This document shows positions 18,352-27,240 of a DNA stretch of 64,000 nt, piece by piece. Within the stretch, counting starts at the first letter, position 1; the number at the start of each line of letters is the position of its first letter. The notes beneath the pieces were generated by a model. The model worked only from the letters and a program-made list of their open reading frames with translations. It did no database searches and had not been told where the DNA came from. Origin of the DNA: Arenibaculum pallidiluteum (GTDB lineage Bacteria; Pseudomonadota; Alphaproteobacteria; Azospirillales; Azospirillaceae); assembly GCF_017355985.1 (NCBI RefSeq), contig NZ_JAFIQU010000018.1, forward strand, positions 78,364 through 142,363, in the 5' to 3' direction. The position numbers and the translations under genes are program-made.

Positions 18352-19431
18352 ATGATCGAGAAACCCGAAGGGCTGCTGCGCCGCGGCTGGACGACGGGCG
18401 CCTGCGCGACCGCTGCCGCCAAGGCCGCCTATGCTGCCCTGCTGACCGGCCGGTTCCCCGATCCCGTCGCCATCACGCTGCCCGGCGGCCAGACGCCCGA
18501 ATTCGCCCTCGCCTTCGAAGGGTTCGCTCCAGATGGTGCGACCGCAGGCGTGGTCAAGGACGCCGGCGACGATCCCGACGTGACCCATGGGGCGCTGGTG
18601 CTCGCCTGCGTGCGGATCGGGCCGCCGGGAACGGGCGTGACCTTCCGCGCCGGGGCGGGGGTGGGTACGGTGACGCGCGCAGGGCTGCCGGTGCCGCCCG
18701 GAGAGCCCGCCATCAATCCGGTGCCGCGCCAGATGATGCGCGCGGCCGTGGCCGAACTGGCGGCTGCCCACGGGGCGCCGGGCGACGTGGAGATCGAGGT
18801 CTCCATTCCCGGCGGCGAGGAGATCGCGGCGCGTACCTGGAATCCTCGGCTCGGCATTCTCGGCGGGCTCTCGATCCTGGGAACCACGGGGATCGTGGTG
18901 CCCTTCTCCTGCGCGGCATGGATCCACTCGATCCACCGGGGGATCGACGTGGCGCGCGCAGCCGGGCTCGAACACGTGGCGGCCTGCACGGGCTCGACCT
19001 CGGAGGCGGCCGTGCGCTCGCTCTACGGGCTCCCGGACCACGCGCTGCTGGATATGGGCGACTTCGCGGGTGGGCTGCTGAAATACCTGCGGGCGCACCC
19101 GCTGCCGCGCCTGACCATAGTCGGCGGCTTCGCGAAGCTGGCAAAGCTCGCCCAGGGCTTCCTCGACCTCCATTCCGGGCGCAGCCAGGTGGATTTCGCC
19201 TGGCTGTCCGCCCTGCTGGCCGAGGCCGGCGCCCCCGACGGGCTCGTCGCCCGCGCGGCGGCCGCCAACACCGCCAAGGAGGTCCTGGACATGGCCGAGG
19301 GCTGGGACCTGGCCGGACGCATCGCCCTCAGAGCCCGCTCCACCGCCGTGGGCGTGCTCGGCGATGCGCCGGTCTCGGTCGAGGTTCTCGTCGTCGATCG
19401 CGCCGGCACCGTCGTCGGACGGGCAGCCTAG
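18352..19431 (+). CDS. cbiD: Cobalt-precorrin-5B C1-methyltransferase CbiD
   Basis: CbiD is the C1-methyltransferase of the anaerobic-type pathway and stands in for the aerobic CobF. The 359-residue protein begins after MIEKPEG with RRGWTTGACATAAAKAA, the diagnostic CbiD N-terminus, and later has GTTGIVVPFS and TGSTSE blocks. ATG 18352 is chosen because the upstream frame overlaps cobA and is not family-like. It is followed two bases later by cobK. Its presence together with CbiG and CbiX argues for a cobalt-early or hybrid route. Confidence 0.94.
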   Translation: MIEKPEGLLRRGWTTGACATAAAKAAYAALLTGRFPDPVAITLPGGQTPEFALAFEGFAPDGATAGVVKDAGDDPDVTHGALVLACVRIGPPGTGVTFRAGAGVGTVTRAGLPVPPGEPAINPVPRQMMRAAVAELAAAHGAPGDVEIEVSIPGGEEIAARTWNPRLGILGGLSILGTTGIVVPFSCAAWIHSIHRGIDVARAAGLEHVAACTGSTSEAAVRSLYGLPDHALLDMGDFAGGLLKYLRAHPLPRLTIVGGFAKLAKLAQGFLDLHSGRSQVDFAWLSALLAEAGAPDGLVARAAAANTAKEVLDMAEGWDLAGRIALRARSTAVGVLGDAPVSVEVLVVDRAGTVVGRAA

Positions 19432-19433
19432 CC

Positions 19434-20177
19434 GTGCCGCGCCTCCTGATCCTGGGCGGCACGGCCGAGGCTGTCGCGCTCGCCCACGCGGCTGTGGCGC
19501 TGCCGGGCTGGCAGGTCGTCAGCTCGCTGGCGGGGCGGACGCGCGCCCCGGCGCCCCTGCCTGGCACCGTCAGGACCGGCGGCTTCGGCGGGGCCGAGGG
19601 GCTGGCGCACTATCTCGACGAGGCCGGGATCGACGTGCTGGTGGACGCGACCCATCCCTTCGCCGCCCGGATCTCCGCCAATGCCGAGACCGCGTGCCGG
19701 CTGCGTCCGACGCCGCGGCTGGCGCTGGTCCGCCCGGCCTGGACGCAGGGACCCGGAGACCGCTGGACCGAGCTTCCGGACATGCCGGAGCTTGCCGCGG
19801 CGATCCCGGCCGGCGCGCGCGTCTTCCTGGCCGTCGGCCGTCAGGAGCTCGGCCCCTTCGCAGGGCGGGACGATGCTTGGTTCCTGATCCGGACAATCGA
19901 TCGCCCGCCATCCCTGCCGCTGCGCCACCATGCGGTGGTCACCGGGCGCGGCCCCTTCGACGAGGCGGCCGAGGCGGCGCTGCTGCGCGAGCACGGCATC
20001 GACGTGATCGCCGCGAAGAACAGCGGTGGAGAGGGCGGCCGAGCCAAGCTGGTGGCCGCGCGCCGCCTTGGCATTCCGGTCCTGCTGCTGCGCCGTCCCG
20101 ATCCGCCTGCGGCCCCTGTCGTCGCCTCGGTTTCGGCGGTGCTCGCCTGGCTTTCTGGGTGGGTCCGATCCGCCTGA
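19434..20177 (+). CDS. cobK: Precorrin-6A reductase CobK (CbiJ family)
   Basis: CobK/CbiJ reduces the macrocycle of (cobalt-)precorrin-6A with NADPH. The 247-residue protein opens with LLILGGTAEAVALA, the N-terminal nucleotide-binding loop, and has a DATHPFAARIS motif near residue 65 and the AKNSGGEGGRAKL block near 200, all typical of the family. The GTG start at 19434 lies two bases after the cbiD stop. CobK and CbiJ are homologous; which substrate form (metal-free or cobalt) is used cannot be read from sequence. Confidence 0.94.
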   Translation: MPRLLILGGTAEAVALAHAAVALPGWQVVSSLAGRTRAPAPLPGTVRTGGFGGAEGLAHYLDEAGIDVLVDATHPFAARISANAETACRLRPTPRLALVRPAWTQGPGDRWTELPDMPELAAAIPAGARVFLAVGRQELGPFAGRDDAWFLIRTIDRPPSLPLRHHAVVTGRGPFDEAAEAALLREHGIDVIAAKNSGGEGGRAKLVAARRLGIPVLLLRRPDPPAAPVVASVSAVLAWLSGWVRSA

Positions 20178-20361
20178 CGGACCCCCGGATCATGCGGCAG
20201 GAAACGTATCCGGGTCCGAAACGATCGTTGCCGGACCGGCAACACATCGTTGCGTGGAATGATTTCTGGTAATCTTCGGTTGCGATCCCAGGTCGTTTTC
20301 GGAAGGCCGGCAAAGGACTTTTCCGCCGGCTGCGACGATCGGGAACGAAGGAGGATCAAAT

Positions 20362-20526
20362 ATGGCCAAGTCAATCGCCGTCCGCTTTGCTGCCCTTCTG
20401 CTGGCGACTTTTGCGGTTGCGGGGTGCAGCTATATGGAGCGTCACCAAGCGTCTGCGTCCAATACATCGGACGACACCTACGCCGATCTCGGCACGGACC
20501 GCACGGGGGCGTTCTCGAACAACTGA
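20362..20526 (+). CDS. Small lipoprotein, 54 residues
   Basis: ATG at 20362, with GGAGG about nine bases upstream, encodes a 54-residue protein. The signal sequence is MAKSIAVRFAALLLATF followed by the lipobox VAGC (Cys22). The mature part is about 33 polar residues (Ser, Asp, Thr) with no domain I recognise. It lies in the 407-base gap between cobK and cobM and is followed by a strong hairpin. It resembles entericidin-like or other short lipoproteins only in size. GC content is lower than in the flanking cobalamin genes. Confidence 0.65.
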   Translation: MAKSIAVRFAALLLATFAVAGCSYMERHQASASNTSDDTYADLGTDRTGAFSNN

Positions 20527-20532
20527 TTGCAG

Positions 20533-20569
20533 GCCGAGGCGCCTGTCCCAGCGGCGCCGGCGCCTCGGC
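20533..20569. terminator. 11-bp hairpin between lipoprotein gene and cobM
   Basis: GCCGAGGCGCC (20533-20543) pairs perfectly with GGCGCCTCGGC (20559-20569) across a 15-nt loop that can itself fold. It lies seven bases after the small lipoprotein stop and 16 bases beyond the cobM stop on the other strand. It is probably a shared terminator for convergent units, although no T-run is present. Confidence 0.6.
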
Positions 20570-20584
20570 AAATCGGAACGCAGG

Positions 20585-21352
20585 CTAGGATCTCTGCCGT
20601 TCCGGCCGCAGGATATGGGCATGGGCGGGGTCGTACAGCGCGCTGTCCCTGAAGTCCTGCGGCTCCAGCACCCGCCCGACCAGCACCAGGGCGGTGCGCG
20701 TCAGCTTGGCGGCGCGCACCTTGGGCCGGATGTCGGCCAGGGTTCCGCGGATCACCTGCTCGTCGGGCCAGCTTGCCCGGTAGACCACCGCAACCGGGCA
20801 GTCCGCGCCGTAGAGCGGGGACAGCGTCTCGACGATATGGCCGAGATTGCGGATCGACAGGTGGATCGCCAGCGTGGCCCCCGATGCCCCCAGCACCCCC
20901 AGCGTCTCCTGGTTGGGCATCGGCGAGGACTGCATGGCGGTGCGCGTCAGGATCACGGTCTGGGCGACCTCGGGCAGGGTCAGCTCGGTCCGCAGCGCTG
21001 CCGCGGCGGCGGCATAGGCCGGCACGCCCGGGCAGATCTCGTAGGGGATGCCCAGCCGGTCGAGCCGGCGCATCTGTTCCCCGATGGCGCCATAGAGCGA
21101 GGGATCGCCGGAATGCACCCGCGCCACGTCCTGCCCGCGGGCATGCGCGGCCTGGATCTCGGCGATGATCTCGTCCAGGGTCATGGGCGCCGTGTCGACG
21201 ACCCGCGCGCCGGACGGCGCGCAGGCGACGATCTCGGCCGGGACCAGCGAGCCCGCGTAGAGGCAGACCGGGCAGCGGGCGATCAGGTCGCGGCCGCGCA
21301 GCGTGATCAGGTCCGGCGCGCCGGGCCCTGCGCCGATGAAATGGACGGTCAC
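20585..21352 (-). CDS. cobM: Precorrin-4 C11-methyltransferase CobM
   Basis: CobM/CbiF methylates C11 of (cobalt-)precorrin-4 using SAM. The 255-residue protein has the [16 protein letters not shown] start, a [14 protein letters not shown] motif and the [11 protein letters not shown] block of tetrapyrrole methylases; the length is normal. The GTG start overlaps the stop of the cbiG-cobJ fusion gene by four bases. It is the last gene of the cbiX operon on the minus strand. Confidence 0.95.
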   Translation of the reverse strand: MTVHFIGAGPGAPDLITLRGRDLIARCPVCLYAGSLVPAEIVACAPSGARVVDTAPMTLDEIIAEIQAAHARGQDVARVHSGDPSLYGAIGEQMRRLDRLGIPYEICPGVPAYAAAAAALRTELTLPEVAQTVILTRTAMQSSPMPNQETLGVLGASGATLAIHLSIRNLGHIVETLSPLYGADCPVAVVYRASWPDEQVIRGTLADIRPKVRAAKLTRTALVLVGRVLEPQDFRDSALYDPAHAHILRPERQRS

Positions 21353-23169
21353 GGCCGCTCCTGCATACGCTTCGCGGCATAGCCGCGCGGGGTGTAGATC
21401 CAGGCGCCGCCGTCGACGCTGCCATTGCCCTGGCCCGCCACCATGCGCGTCTCGGACGAGCCGACGACCACCAGGGTCAGCATGTCGACCTCGGCGGGAT
21501 CCAGCGCCCCGAGGGTGGTCGCGCGGACGGTCTCGCCGGGGCGGCCCAGGTTGCGCGCCAGGATCACCGGCGTTTCCGCCGGCCTCCGTGCCAGCAGGAT
21601 CTCGCGCAGGGCCGGAAGCTGGCCCGTGCGCCTGCGCGACACCGGGTTGTAGATGGCGATCACGAAGTCGCCCTCGGCCGCGGCGCGAATCCGGCGCTCG
21701 ATCACCTCCCACGGCGTCAGCAGGTCGGAAAGCGAGATCGTGCAGAAATCGTGTCCGAGCGGCGCGCCGGCCCGTGCCGCAGCCGCCTGGAGCGCCGAGA
21801 TGCCCGGGGTGACCGCGACCTCGATGCGGCGCCATTCCGGCCGTTCGCCCCGGTCCATCAGCTCGAAGACCAGCGTCGCCATGGCATAGATGCCGGCATC
21901 GCCGCTGGACACCAGCGCCACGTCGCGCCCCTGGGACGCAAGGTCCAGGGCCAAGCGGGCGCGCGCCTCCTCCTCGCCGAGGGGCAGGTCGTGCCGGTGC
22001 TTGCCCTCGGCCGCCGGGCCCAGCAGGTCGAGATAGAGGCCGTAGCCCACAAGGTCGCTTGCGCGGGCGAGCCAGGCCTCGGCCTCCGGCGTGCGCCAGG
22101 CGGGCGCACCGGGACCGATCCCGACGATGGCGAGGCGCCCGCGCGGGCGACCGGCACGCGCGGCGTCGATCGGCTCGGGCGCGAGGGCCACGGCGCAGGT
22201 CGCACGCGCGGACTTGCGCTTGGCGACCACAAGGGTGCCGTCGGGTCCCGCCGCGGCCAGGGCCGCGCCCTCGGCGACGCCATGGCAGCCGACCTCGCGG
22301 AACACGGCCTCGGACGGGGTGGCGAGGCGCGGGGCCTCGCGCTCTAGCCGGGCCGCGTCGAAGAAGCGCGCCGGGACGGCAAGGGCGGCCGCGGCGGCGT
22401 GGACCGCCGGCTCGTCCGCCTTCAGGTCCAGCGAGGCGACCAGCGCCACCGCCCCTTCGGCCAGGCCCGCCTCGGCCAGGGTGGCGCGCATCAGGGCCGT
22501 CACCTCCTCGGGGTCGGCATCGCGCTCGCATCCGAGGCCGACCGCCAGGCGCCGCGGGTGGTAGACCAGTCGCCGGGGCGATCCCGCCTCTGCGCGCAGG
22601 GTCGCTGACAGGGACAGCGCCGCGTCCTCGTCCAGCGGCAGGTCGGAAGCGGCCAGCCACGGCGCGTCGCCCTCGATCCGGCAGGCGGCGCCGGCCAGCA
22701 GCTCGGCCATGAAGGCCTTGGCATCGCCGGGGTTGGCGATGGTCCAGCCTTCCGGCGGCTCGTCCAGCGCGATGCCGAAGCGCAGGTCGCCGGCCGTTGT
22801 CACGGCGGCGGTGGCCCCGAACGCGTCCGCGATCCGCGCCGCCAGCGCATTGGCTCCGCGATGCCCGCCCAGCAGCGGGACGACGGCGCTGCCATCCTCG
22901 GCCACGGCCACCACGGGCGGCTCCTCTCGCTTGTCCGCCAGCAGCGGCGCCAGGATGCGGATCAGCACGCCGGTGGCGCAGAAGCCCACAATGGGCCGAC
23001 CGGCGGAGAAGTGCGCGCGCAGGTGCTCTGCCGTAGCCTCGAAGCCGAGATCGGCTCCGGAGACGCGCCCGGCCAGGCCGTGGATCTGGGCTCCCGGCAG
23101 CACGGCCTGGGCGCTTCTCGCGGTCTCGAGCCCCGTCTGCGACAGGACGATCAGGATGGGCGGGCTCAT
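21349..23169 (-). CDS. cobJ: CbiG-CobJ fusion: cobalt-precorrin-5A hydrolase plus precorrin-3B C17-methyltransferase
   Basis: The single 606-residue frame joins two enzymes. The first about 360 residues are a complete CbiG: an N-terminal domain ([24 protein letters not shown] and [10 protein letters not shown] motifs), a linker, and a CobE-like C-terminal domain ([27 protein letters not shown]). The last about 240 residues are CobJ/CbiH, starting [12 protein letters not shown], with the [11 protein letters not shown] and [20 protein letters not shown] motifs. CbiG opens the delta-lactone and releases the C20 fragment; CobJ methylates C17 with ring contraction. The ATG at 23169 overlaps the cobI stop (ATGA); ATG 23175 is an alternative. 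Confidence 0.94.
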   Translation of the reverse strand: MSPPILIVLSQTGLETARSAQAVLPGAQIHGLAGRVSGADLGFEATAEHLRAHFSAGRPIVGFCATGVLIRILAPLLADKREEPPVVAVAEDGSAVVPLLGGHRGANALAARIADAFGATAAVTTAGDLRFGIALDEPPEGWTIANPGDAKAFMAELLAGAACRIEGDAPWLAASDLPLDEDAALSLSATLRAEAGSPRRLVYHPRRLAVGLGCERDADPEEVTALMRATLAEAGLAEGAVALVASLDLKADEPAVHAAAAALAVPARFFDAARLEREAPRLATPSEAVFREVGCHGVAEGAALAAAGPDGTLVVAKRKSARATCAVALAPEPIDAARAGRPRGRLAIVGIGPGAPAWRTPEAEAWLARASDLVGYGLYLDLLGPAAEGKHRHDLPLGEEEARARLALDLASQGRDVALVSSGDAGIYAMATLVFELMDRGERPEWRRIEVAVTPGISALQAAAARAGAPLGHDFCTISLSDLLTPWEVIERRIRAAAEGDFVIAIYNPVSRRRTGQLPALREILLARRPAETPVILARNLGRPGETVRATTLGALDPAEVDMLTLVVVGSSETRMVAGQGNGSVDGGAWIYTPRGYAAKRMQERP

Positions 23170-23870
23170 GACCATGGCTCCCCGCGCTGATGGACAAGGA
23201 TCATGGCGAAATAGGGTACTCTCGCGGCATCGACCGCGGCCAGCGGCAGGATGCGCTGGTTCGCCATGGTCGCCCGCTCCACATAGCGTGCCCGGTCCGT
23301 CAGCCCCGCCTGCTCCAGCACGTCCCGGACCTTCCCGAAATGGCGGCCGAGCTTGATAATCGCCGCGGCCTCGCAGCCCTGCAGCCGCGCAAGCAGCGTC
23401 TCGGCGGGCAGCGGCGCCGGCAGCACCGCCAGCGCGTCGTTGCGCGCGGCGAGCGGCGTGCGCAGGGCAGCCGCGCAGGCGGTCAGCGAGCTGACGCCCG
23501 GCACGACTTCGACCGGGTGGCGCGCCGCCATGCGGGCGAACAGGTACATGAAGGATCCGTAGAAGAACGGGTCGCCCTCGCACAGCACGGCCACGTCCCG
23601 GCCGGCGTCGAGATGCATGCCGAGGACCTCGGCGGCGCGGTCGTAGGCCTCCTGGGCGGGCATGGGGTCGGGCCGCATGGGCACCTCGATGACCACCTCC
23701 GTCTGGGTGCCCGGCAGGTGCTGGGCGACGATCGCGCGCGCCAGGCTCTCGCCGCCCAGCGGCGCCGGATAGGCCAGCACCGGCGCGGCGCGCAACAGGC
23801 GCAGCGCCTTCAGCGTGATCAGCTCGGGATCCCCCGGGCCGATGCCGAGGCCGTAGACGGTGCCGCTCAC
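23166..23870 (-). CDS. cobI: Precorrin-2 C20-methyltransferase CobI
   Basis: CobI/CbiL adds the C20 methyl group to (cobalt-)precorrin-2. The 234 residues show [17 protein letters not shown] at the N-terminus, a [13 protein letters not shown] motif, and the [13 protein letters not shown] block. The GTG at 23870 overlaps the cobL stop by four bases and is preferred. Whether it prefers metal-free or cobalt substrate cannot be decided from the sequence, which matters because CbiX is encoded in the same operon. Confidence 0.95.
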   Translation of the reverse strand: MSGTVYGLGIGPGDPELITLKALRLLRAAPVLAYPAPLGGESLARAIVAQHLPGTQTEVVIEVPMRPDPMPAQEAYDRAAEVLGMHLDAGRDVAVLCEGDPFFYGSFMYLFARMAARHPVEVVPGVSSLTACAAALRTPLAARNDALAVLPAPLPAETLLARLQGCEAAAIIKLGRHFGKVRDVLEQAGLTDRARYVERATMANQRILPLAAVDAARVPYFAMILVHQRGEPWS

Positions 23871-25078
23871 GGCCTCACTCCGCTGTATTGGGTGACCGGC
23901 ATCAGCGGGCGCCAGCCCATGAAGCCGCCCACGGGCTCGGCCCGGCTGACGGACAGACGGGCGAGCCCGCCGCCCCGGGCCGCGAAGAAGGACATGAGCG
24001 CCTGCTCGCCCTCCAGGGTGACGGCGTTCGCGACCAGGCGCCCGCCCGGCGGCAGCGCGTCCCAGCAGGCCTCCAGGAGCCCGGGCGCGCCGGCGCCGCC
24101 CCCGACGAAGACGGCATCCGGCGGGGGCAGGCCTTCCAGCGCCGCGGGCGCGGTGCCGGGGACGATCTCCAGCCCCGGGCAGCCCAGCGCCTCGGCATTG
24201 GCGGCGATCAGGGCGCGCCGCTCGGTCCGCGGCTCGATGGCGACGGCGCGGCAGCGGGCGTCGCTGCGCATCCATTCGATGGCGATCGAGCCGCAGCCCG
24301 CGCCGACATCCCAGAGGAGCTGGCCCGGCACCGGCGCCAGGGCGGCCAGCGTCGCCGCGCGTACCTCCCGCTTGGTGATGCGGCCGTCGTGGCGGAACGC
24401 GTCGTCGGGCAGGCCCGGGACCCGCGGCAGCAGCGGCGCCCCCGGTTCGGGCCGGCATTCGACCGCCAGCGTCGCGAGGTCGTCGCAGCGGCGGTCGGCG
24501 GGCCAGTCTGCCGCCGTCCCCTCGACCCGCGCTTCGGCCGGGCCGCCCAGCCGTTCCAGCACGGTCAGGCGGCTCGGCCCGTAGCCGCGGGCGCGCATCA
24601 GCGCGGCCGCCGCGGCGGGGGTCGTGCCGTCCGTGCACAAAAGCAGAAGGCGCGCCCCCGGCTGCAGGTGCGGGTGCAGCAGGGCCGCCGGCCGGCCGTG
24701 CAGGCTCAGCGCCGTGGTCTCGGCCCGTGGCCAGCCCAGCCGCGCACAGGCCAGGGCAAAGGCGCCGGGGGCCGGCACGACCAGGCATTCCTCGGCGGAC
24801 ACGCGGCGCAGCAGCGTCGCGCCCACGCCGTAATCCATGGGGTCGCCCGAGGCCAGCACGCAGACCCGTTTCCCGCGCAGAGCCAGGATCCCGTCCAGCA
24901 GCGCCGACAGGGGCGAGGGCCATGCCAGGCGGGTCCGCCCGTCCTCCGGCACCATCGCCAGATGGCGCGCGCCGCCCACCAGCACCTCGGCTGCATCGAT
25001 CTGCGCGCGGCCGGCGGCCGACAGGCCCGCAAGCCCATCCTCGCCGATCCCGACGATGGAAAGCCAAGGCGCGGTCAC
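23867..25078 (-). CDS. cobL: Precorrin-6B C5,C15-methyltransferase (decarboxylating) CobL
   Basis: CobL is a fused CbiE-CbiT enzyme that methylates C5 and C15 and decarboxylates the C12 acetate chain. In 403 residues, the N-terminal tetrapyrrole-methylase domain (WLSIVGIGEDGLAGL, ASGDPMDYGVG) is followed from about residue 210 by a CbiT-type class I methyltransferase (DDAFRHDGRITKREVRA, DVGAGCGSIAIEW). The GTG at 25078 overlaps the cobH stop by four bases. The fused form is the usual CobL of aerobic-type alphaproteobacteria. Confidence 0.95.
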   Translation of the reverse strand: MTAPWLSIVGIGEDGLAGLSAAGRAQIDAAEVLVGGARHLAMVPEDGRTRLAWPSPLSALLDGILALRGKRVCVLASGDPMDYGVGATLLRRVSAEECLVVPAPGAFALACARLGWPRAETTALSLHGRPAALLHPHLQPGARLLLLCTDGTTPAAAAALMRARGYGPSRLTVLERLGGPAEARVEGTAADWPADRRCDDLATLAVECRPEPGAPLLPRVPGLPDDAFRHDGRITKREVRAATLAALAPVPGQLLWDVGAGCGSIAIEWMRSDARCRAVAIEPRTERRALIAANAEALGCPGLEIVPGTAPAALEGLPPPDAVFVGGGAGAPGLLEACWDALPPGGRLVANAVTLEGEQALMSFFAARGGGLARLSVSRAEPVGGFMGWRPLMPVTQYSGVRP

Positions 25079-25701
25079 GCCGCGGCTCCCACCAGCAGCG
25101 CGTTCACGGCGGCGGCGGCGAGGGCGCTGCCGCCGCGCCGGCCGAGCACCGTCGCGAAGGGGACGCCACGCGGGTCTCGGGCCAGCTCCTGCTTGGATTC
25201 CGCCGCGCCCACGAAGCCGACCGGGAAGGCCAGGATCGCGGCGGGCCGCGGCGCGCCGCCGTCGAGCAGCTCCAGCAGCCGGAACAGGGCGGTGGGGGCA
25301 TTGCCGATCGCGACCACCGCGCCAGCGAGGCGCGGCAGCCAGAGCTCGACCGCAGCGGCCGAACGCGTCGTGCCGAGCCGGGCTGCGAGATCCGGCACCG
25401 CCGGGTCGTCCAGGGGACACAGCACCGCGTTTCCCGCCGGCATGCGGGCCGCCATGATCCCCGAGGCGACCATGCGTGCATCGGCCAGCACCGGCGCGCC
25501 GGCGGCCAGCGCGGCCGTGGCCACCTCCGCCACGTCGGGGGACCAGGCAAGGTCGTCCACCAGGTCGGTCATGCCGCAGGCGTGGATCAGGCGCGTCGCC
25601 ATGGGAACGAGGCCCGGCGGCAGGCGGTCCAACGCCGCCTCGGCCGCGATGGTCGCGAAGCTCTGCCGGTAGATCGCCGCTGGATCGCGCAGGTAGTCCA
25701 T
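25075..25701 (-). CDS. cobH: Precorrin-8X methylmutase CobH
   Basis: CobH/CbiC moves the C11 methyl group to C12, giving hydrogenobyrinic acid. The 208 residues starting MDYLRDPAAIYRQSF carry the active-site histidine in ATRLIHACGM (about residue 39), the LADARMVASGI block and the AFPVGFVGAAESK motif. The ATG at 25701 is preferred over a TTG four codons upstream. It lies 15 bases after the cbiX stop and overlaps cobL. Confidence 0.95.
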   Translation of the reverse strand: MDYLRDPAAIYRQSFATIAAEAALDRLPPGLVPMATRLIHACGMTDLVDDLAWSPDVAEVATAALAAGAPVLADARMVASGIMAARMPAGNAVLCPLDDPAVPDLAARLGTTRSAAAVELWLPRLAGAVVAIGNAPTALFRLLELLDGGAPRPAAILAFPVGFVGAAESKQELARDPRGVPFATVLGRRGGSALAAAAVNALLVGAAA

Positions 25702-25716
25702 GGGGCAGCCCAAGGG

Positions 25717-26883
25717 TCAGCGGCGCGTGCCGGACCCGGTCATGCTGCGCGGGCCGAGCGGATGGTCCGCATGGGGATAGGGATGATGCGCGTGGGTGTG
25801 ACCATGGGTGTGGCCATGCTCATGGTGGTGCCCGTGGCCATGGTGGTGCCCGTGGCCATGGTGGTGATCATGGCCGTGGTGGTGCCCGTGATCACCACCG
25901 TGGTGGTGATGGTGGTGATCATGGTCATGGTCATGGGAATGGTCGTGCCCATGGTCATGTCCATGCTGGTGACCGTGGCCGTGGGAATGGTCGTGGTGGC
26001 GGGCACCGGTGCCGATGCCCTCGACGTGGTGGTGGTGGCTCTCTTGGCGCAGGCCGACCTCGGCCTCGAAGCCCAGGGCCTGTTCCCGGTACTTGCACAT
26101 CTGGCAATTCATGTTGCCGCCGCCCTCGAGGATCTCGCGCGCGCGGTCGGCGAAGGTCTCCAGCACCAGCGGATGGTCGTTCAGGTAGGGCGCCTTCACG
26201 AACTCGATGCCGGGATGGCGGGCCGCCACCGCATCCGTGTAGTCGTAGATCCGGCGGACCAGGATGCCCGTGAACAGGAAGTACGGGAACACGACGATCC
26301 GGCGGTAGCCGAGCCGGGCCGCGTGCTCCAGCGCCGGCTCGACCAGCGGGAAGGTGACGCCGGAATAGGCGGTCTCGGCCCAGCCGAAGCCCATGCCCTC
26401 CCACAGCAGCCGGGCGACCTTGGAGACGTTGGAGTTCGCGTCCGGATCGGACGAGCCGCGGCCGACCACCACCAGCAGCGTCTCGTGGCGCGGGACGGCG
26501 TCGCCTGCGCGGGCCAGCGCCTCGGCGACGCGGTCGCCCGCGGCGCGGACCATCTTCAGGTCGACGGCCAGCTCGCGCCCGTATTCGATGCGCATGCCGG
26601 GATGCTCGGCCATGTAGGCGTTCAGAACCGAGGGGATGTCGTTCTTGGCATGCCCCGCGGCGAACAGCATGCCGGGGACCGCGAGCACCCGTGTCACGCC
26701 GGCATGGCGCAGCCGGTCCAGCCCCTCGCGGATCACCGGGCGCGCGAATTCCAGGTAGCCGTATTCCAGCTCGCCATAGGGCAGCCGGTTGCGCAGCCGC
26801 GCGGCCACGGCGGCGAACTCGGCCACGGCGTCCTCGTCGCGGCTTCCGTGGCCGCACAGCATGACGCCCAGCTTCTCCGACAT
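25717..26883 (-). CDS. cbiX: Sirohydrochlorin cobaltochelatase CbiX, long form with Fe-S motif and histidine-rich tail
   Basis: CbiX inserts Co(II) into sirohydrochlorin/precorrin-2 without ATP. The 388-residue protein has a duplicated chelatase core (residues 1 to about 250; MLCGHGSRDEDAV near the start, VVVGRGSSDPDAN near 145). A MNCQMC motif at 258-263 fits the MxCxxC Fe-S site of long CbiX enzymes. From about 285 to 375 comes an extraordinary histidine-rich tail, with about 50 His among some 90 residues, probably storing or delivering metal. It is the first gene of a six-gene minus-strand operon and follows a cobalamin riboswitch. Its coexistence with CobN means two cobalt-insertion systems. 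Confidence 0.93.
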   Translation of the reverse strand: MSEKLGVMLCGHGSRDEDAVAEFAAVAARLRNRLPYGELEYGYLEFARPVIREGLDRLRHAGVTRVLAVPGMLFAAGHAKNDIPSVLNAYMAEHPGMRIEYGRELAVDLKMVRAAGDRVAEALARAGDAVPRHETLLVVVGRGSSDPDANSNVSKVARLLWEGMGFGWAETAYSGVTFPLVEPALEHAARLGYRRIVVFPYFLFTGILVRRIYDYTDAVAARHPGIEFVKAPYLNDHPLVLETFADRAREILEGGGNMNCQMCKYREQALGFEAEVGLRQESHHHHVEGIGTGARHHDHSHGHGHQHGHDHGHDHSHDHDHDHHHHHHGGDHGHHHGHDHHHGHGHHHGHGHHHEHGHTHGHTHAHHPYPHADHPLGPRSMTGSGTRR

Positions 26884-26987
26884 GGCGATCCCTCCGGCGC
26901 GGGCCCCGGTGGAACGCCAAAGGGAAGGGGCAGGGCACAGCCGCGCCGCCTTCCCCGGTGCACCCCGCCCGGGACGGACGATACCCT

Positions 26988-27170
26988 GCGCCGGCAGGTC
27001 TCCTGGCTCGCGGGTCAGGGCCGCCGTCCCGCCTTCCCGGCCGCGAAGGGCCAGTGGCGCGGGTCGGACGGCGGCTCGCCGCCTACAGTTGCGGGGGCAG
27101 CCGCGGCTTCGGACCGCAGTTCCCTCTTAGCCCCGCGCCGGCCGCGCGGCCGGCGCGGAGACCGGCGCTG
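26988..27170 (-). promoter_or_regulatory. Cobalamin riboswitch upstream of cbiX
   Basis: Read on the minus strand, the region has all the core landmarks of the AdoCbl riboswitch: GGGAAC near 27123, then CTGCCCCCGCAACTGTA (about 27099-27115), GCCACTGG (about 27051-27058), GGGAAGGC, and the 3' end AGCCAGGAGACCTGCC. The flanks GCGCCGGT and GCCGGCGC can pair as P1. It ends about 105 bases before the cbiX start, so it should repress the cbiX-cobH-cobL-cobI-cobJ-cobM operon when cobalamin is plentiful. Confidence 0.93.
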
Positions 27171-27240
27171 GAGCCCCGTCCTACCGCGCCGCCGGTCCGG
27201 GGTCAACCGAGCTGAACCCGCCGCGCCCAGGAGGCACCGC

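Noticed and set aside
25780..25990. Short regularly spaced CATGGTCATG-like repeats resembling a repeat array
   Set aside because: They are codon repeats of the histidine-rich CbiX tail on the minus strand; unit length is not constant and there are no spacers, so not CRISPR or an integration repeat.
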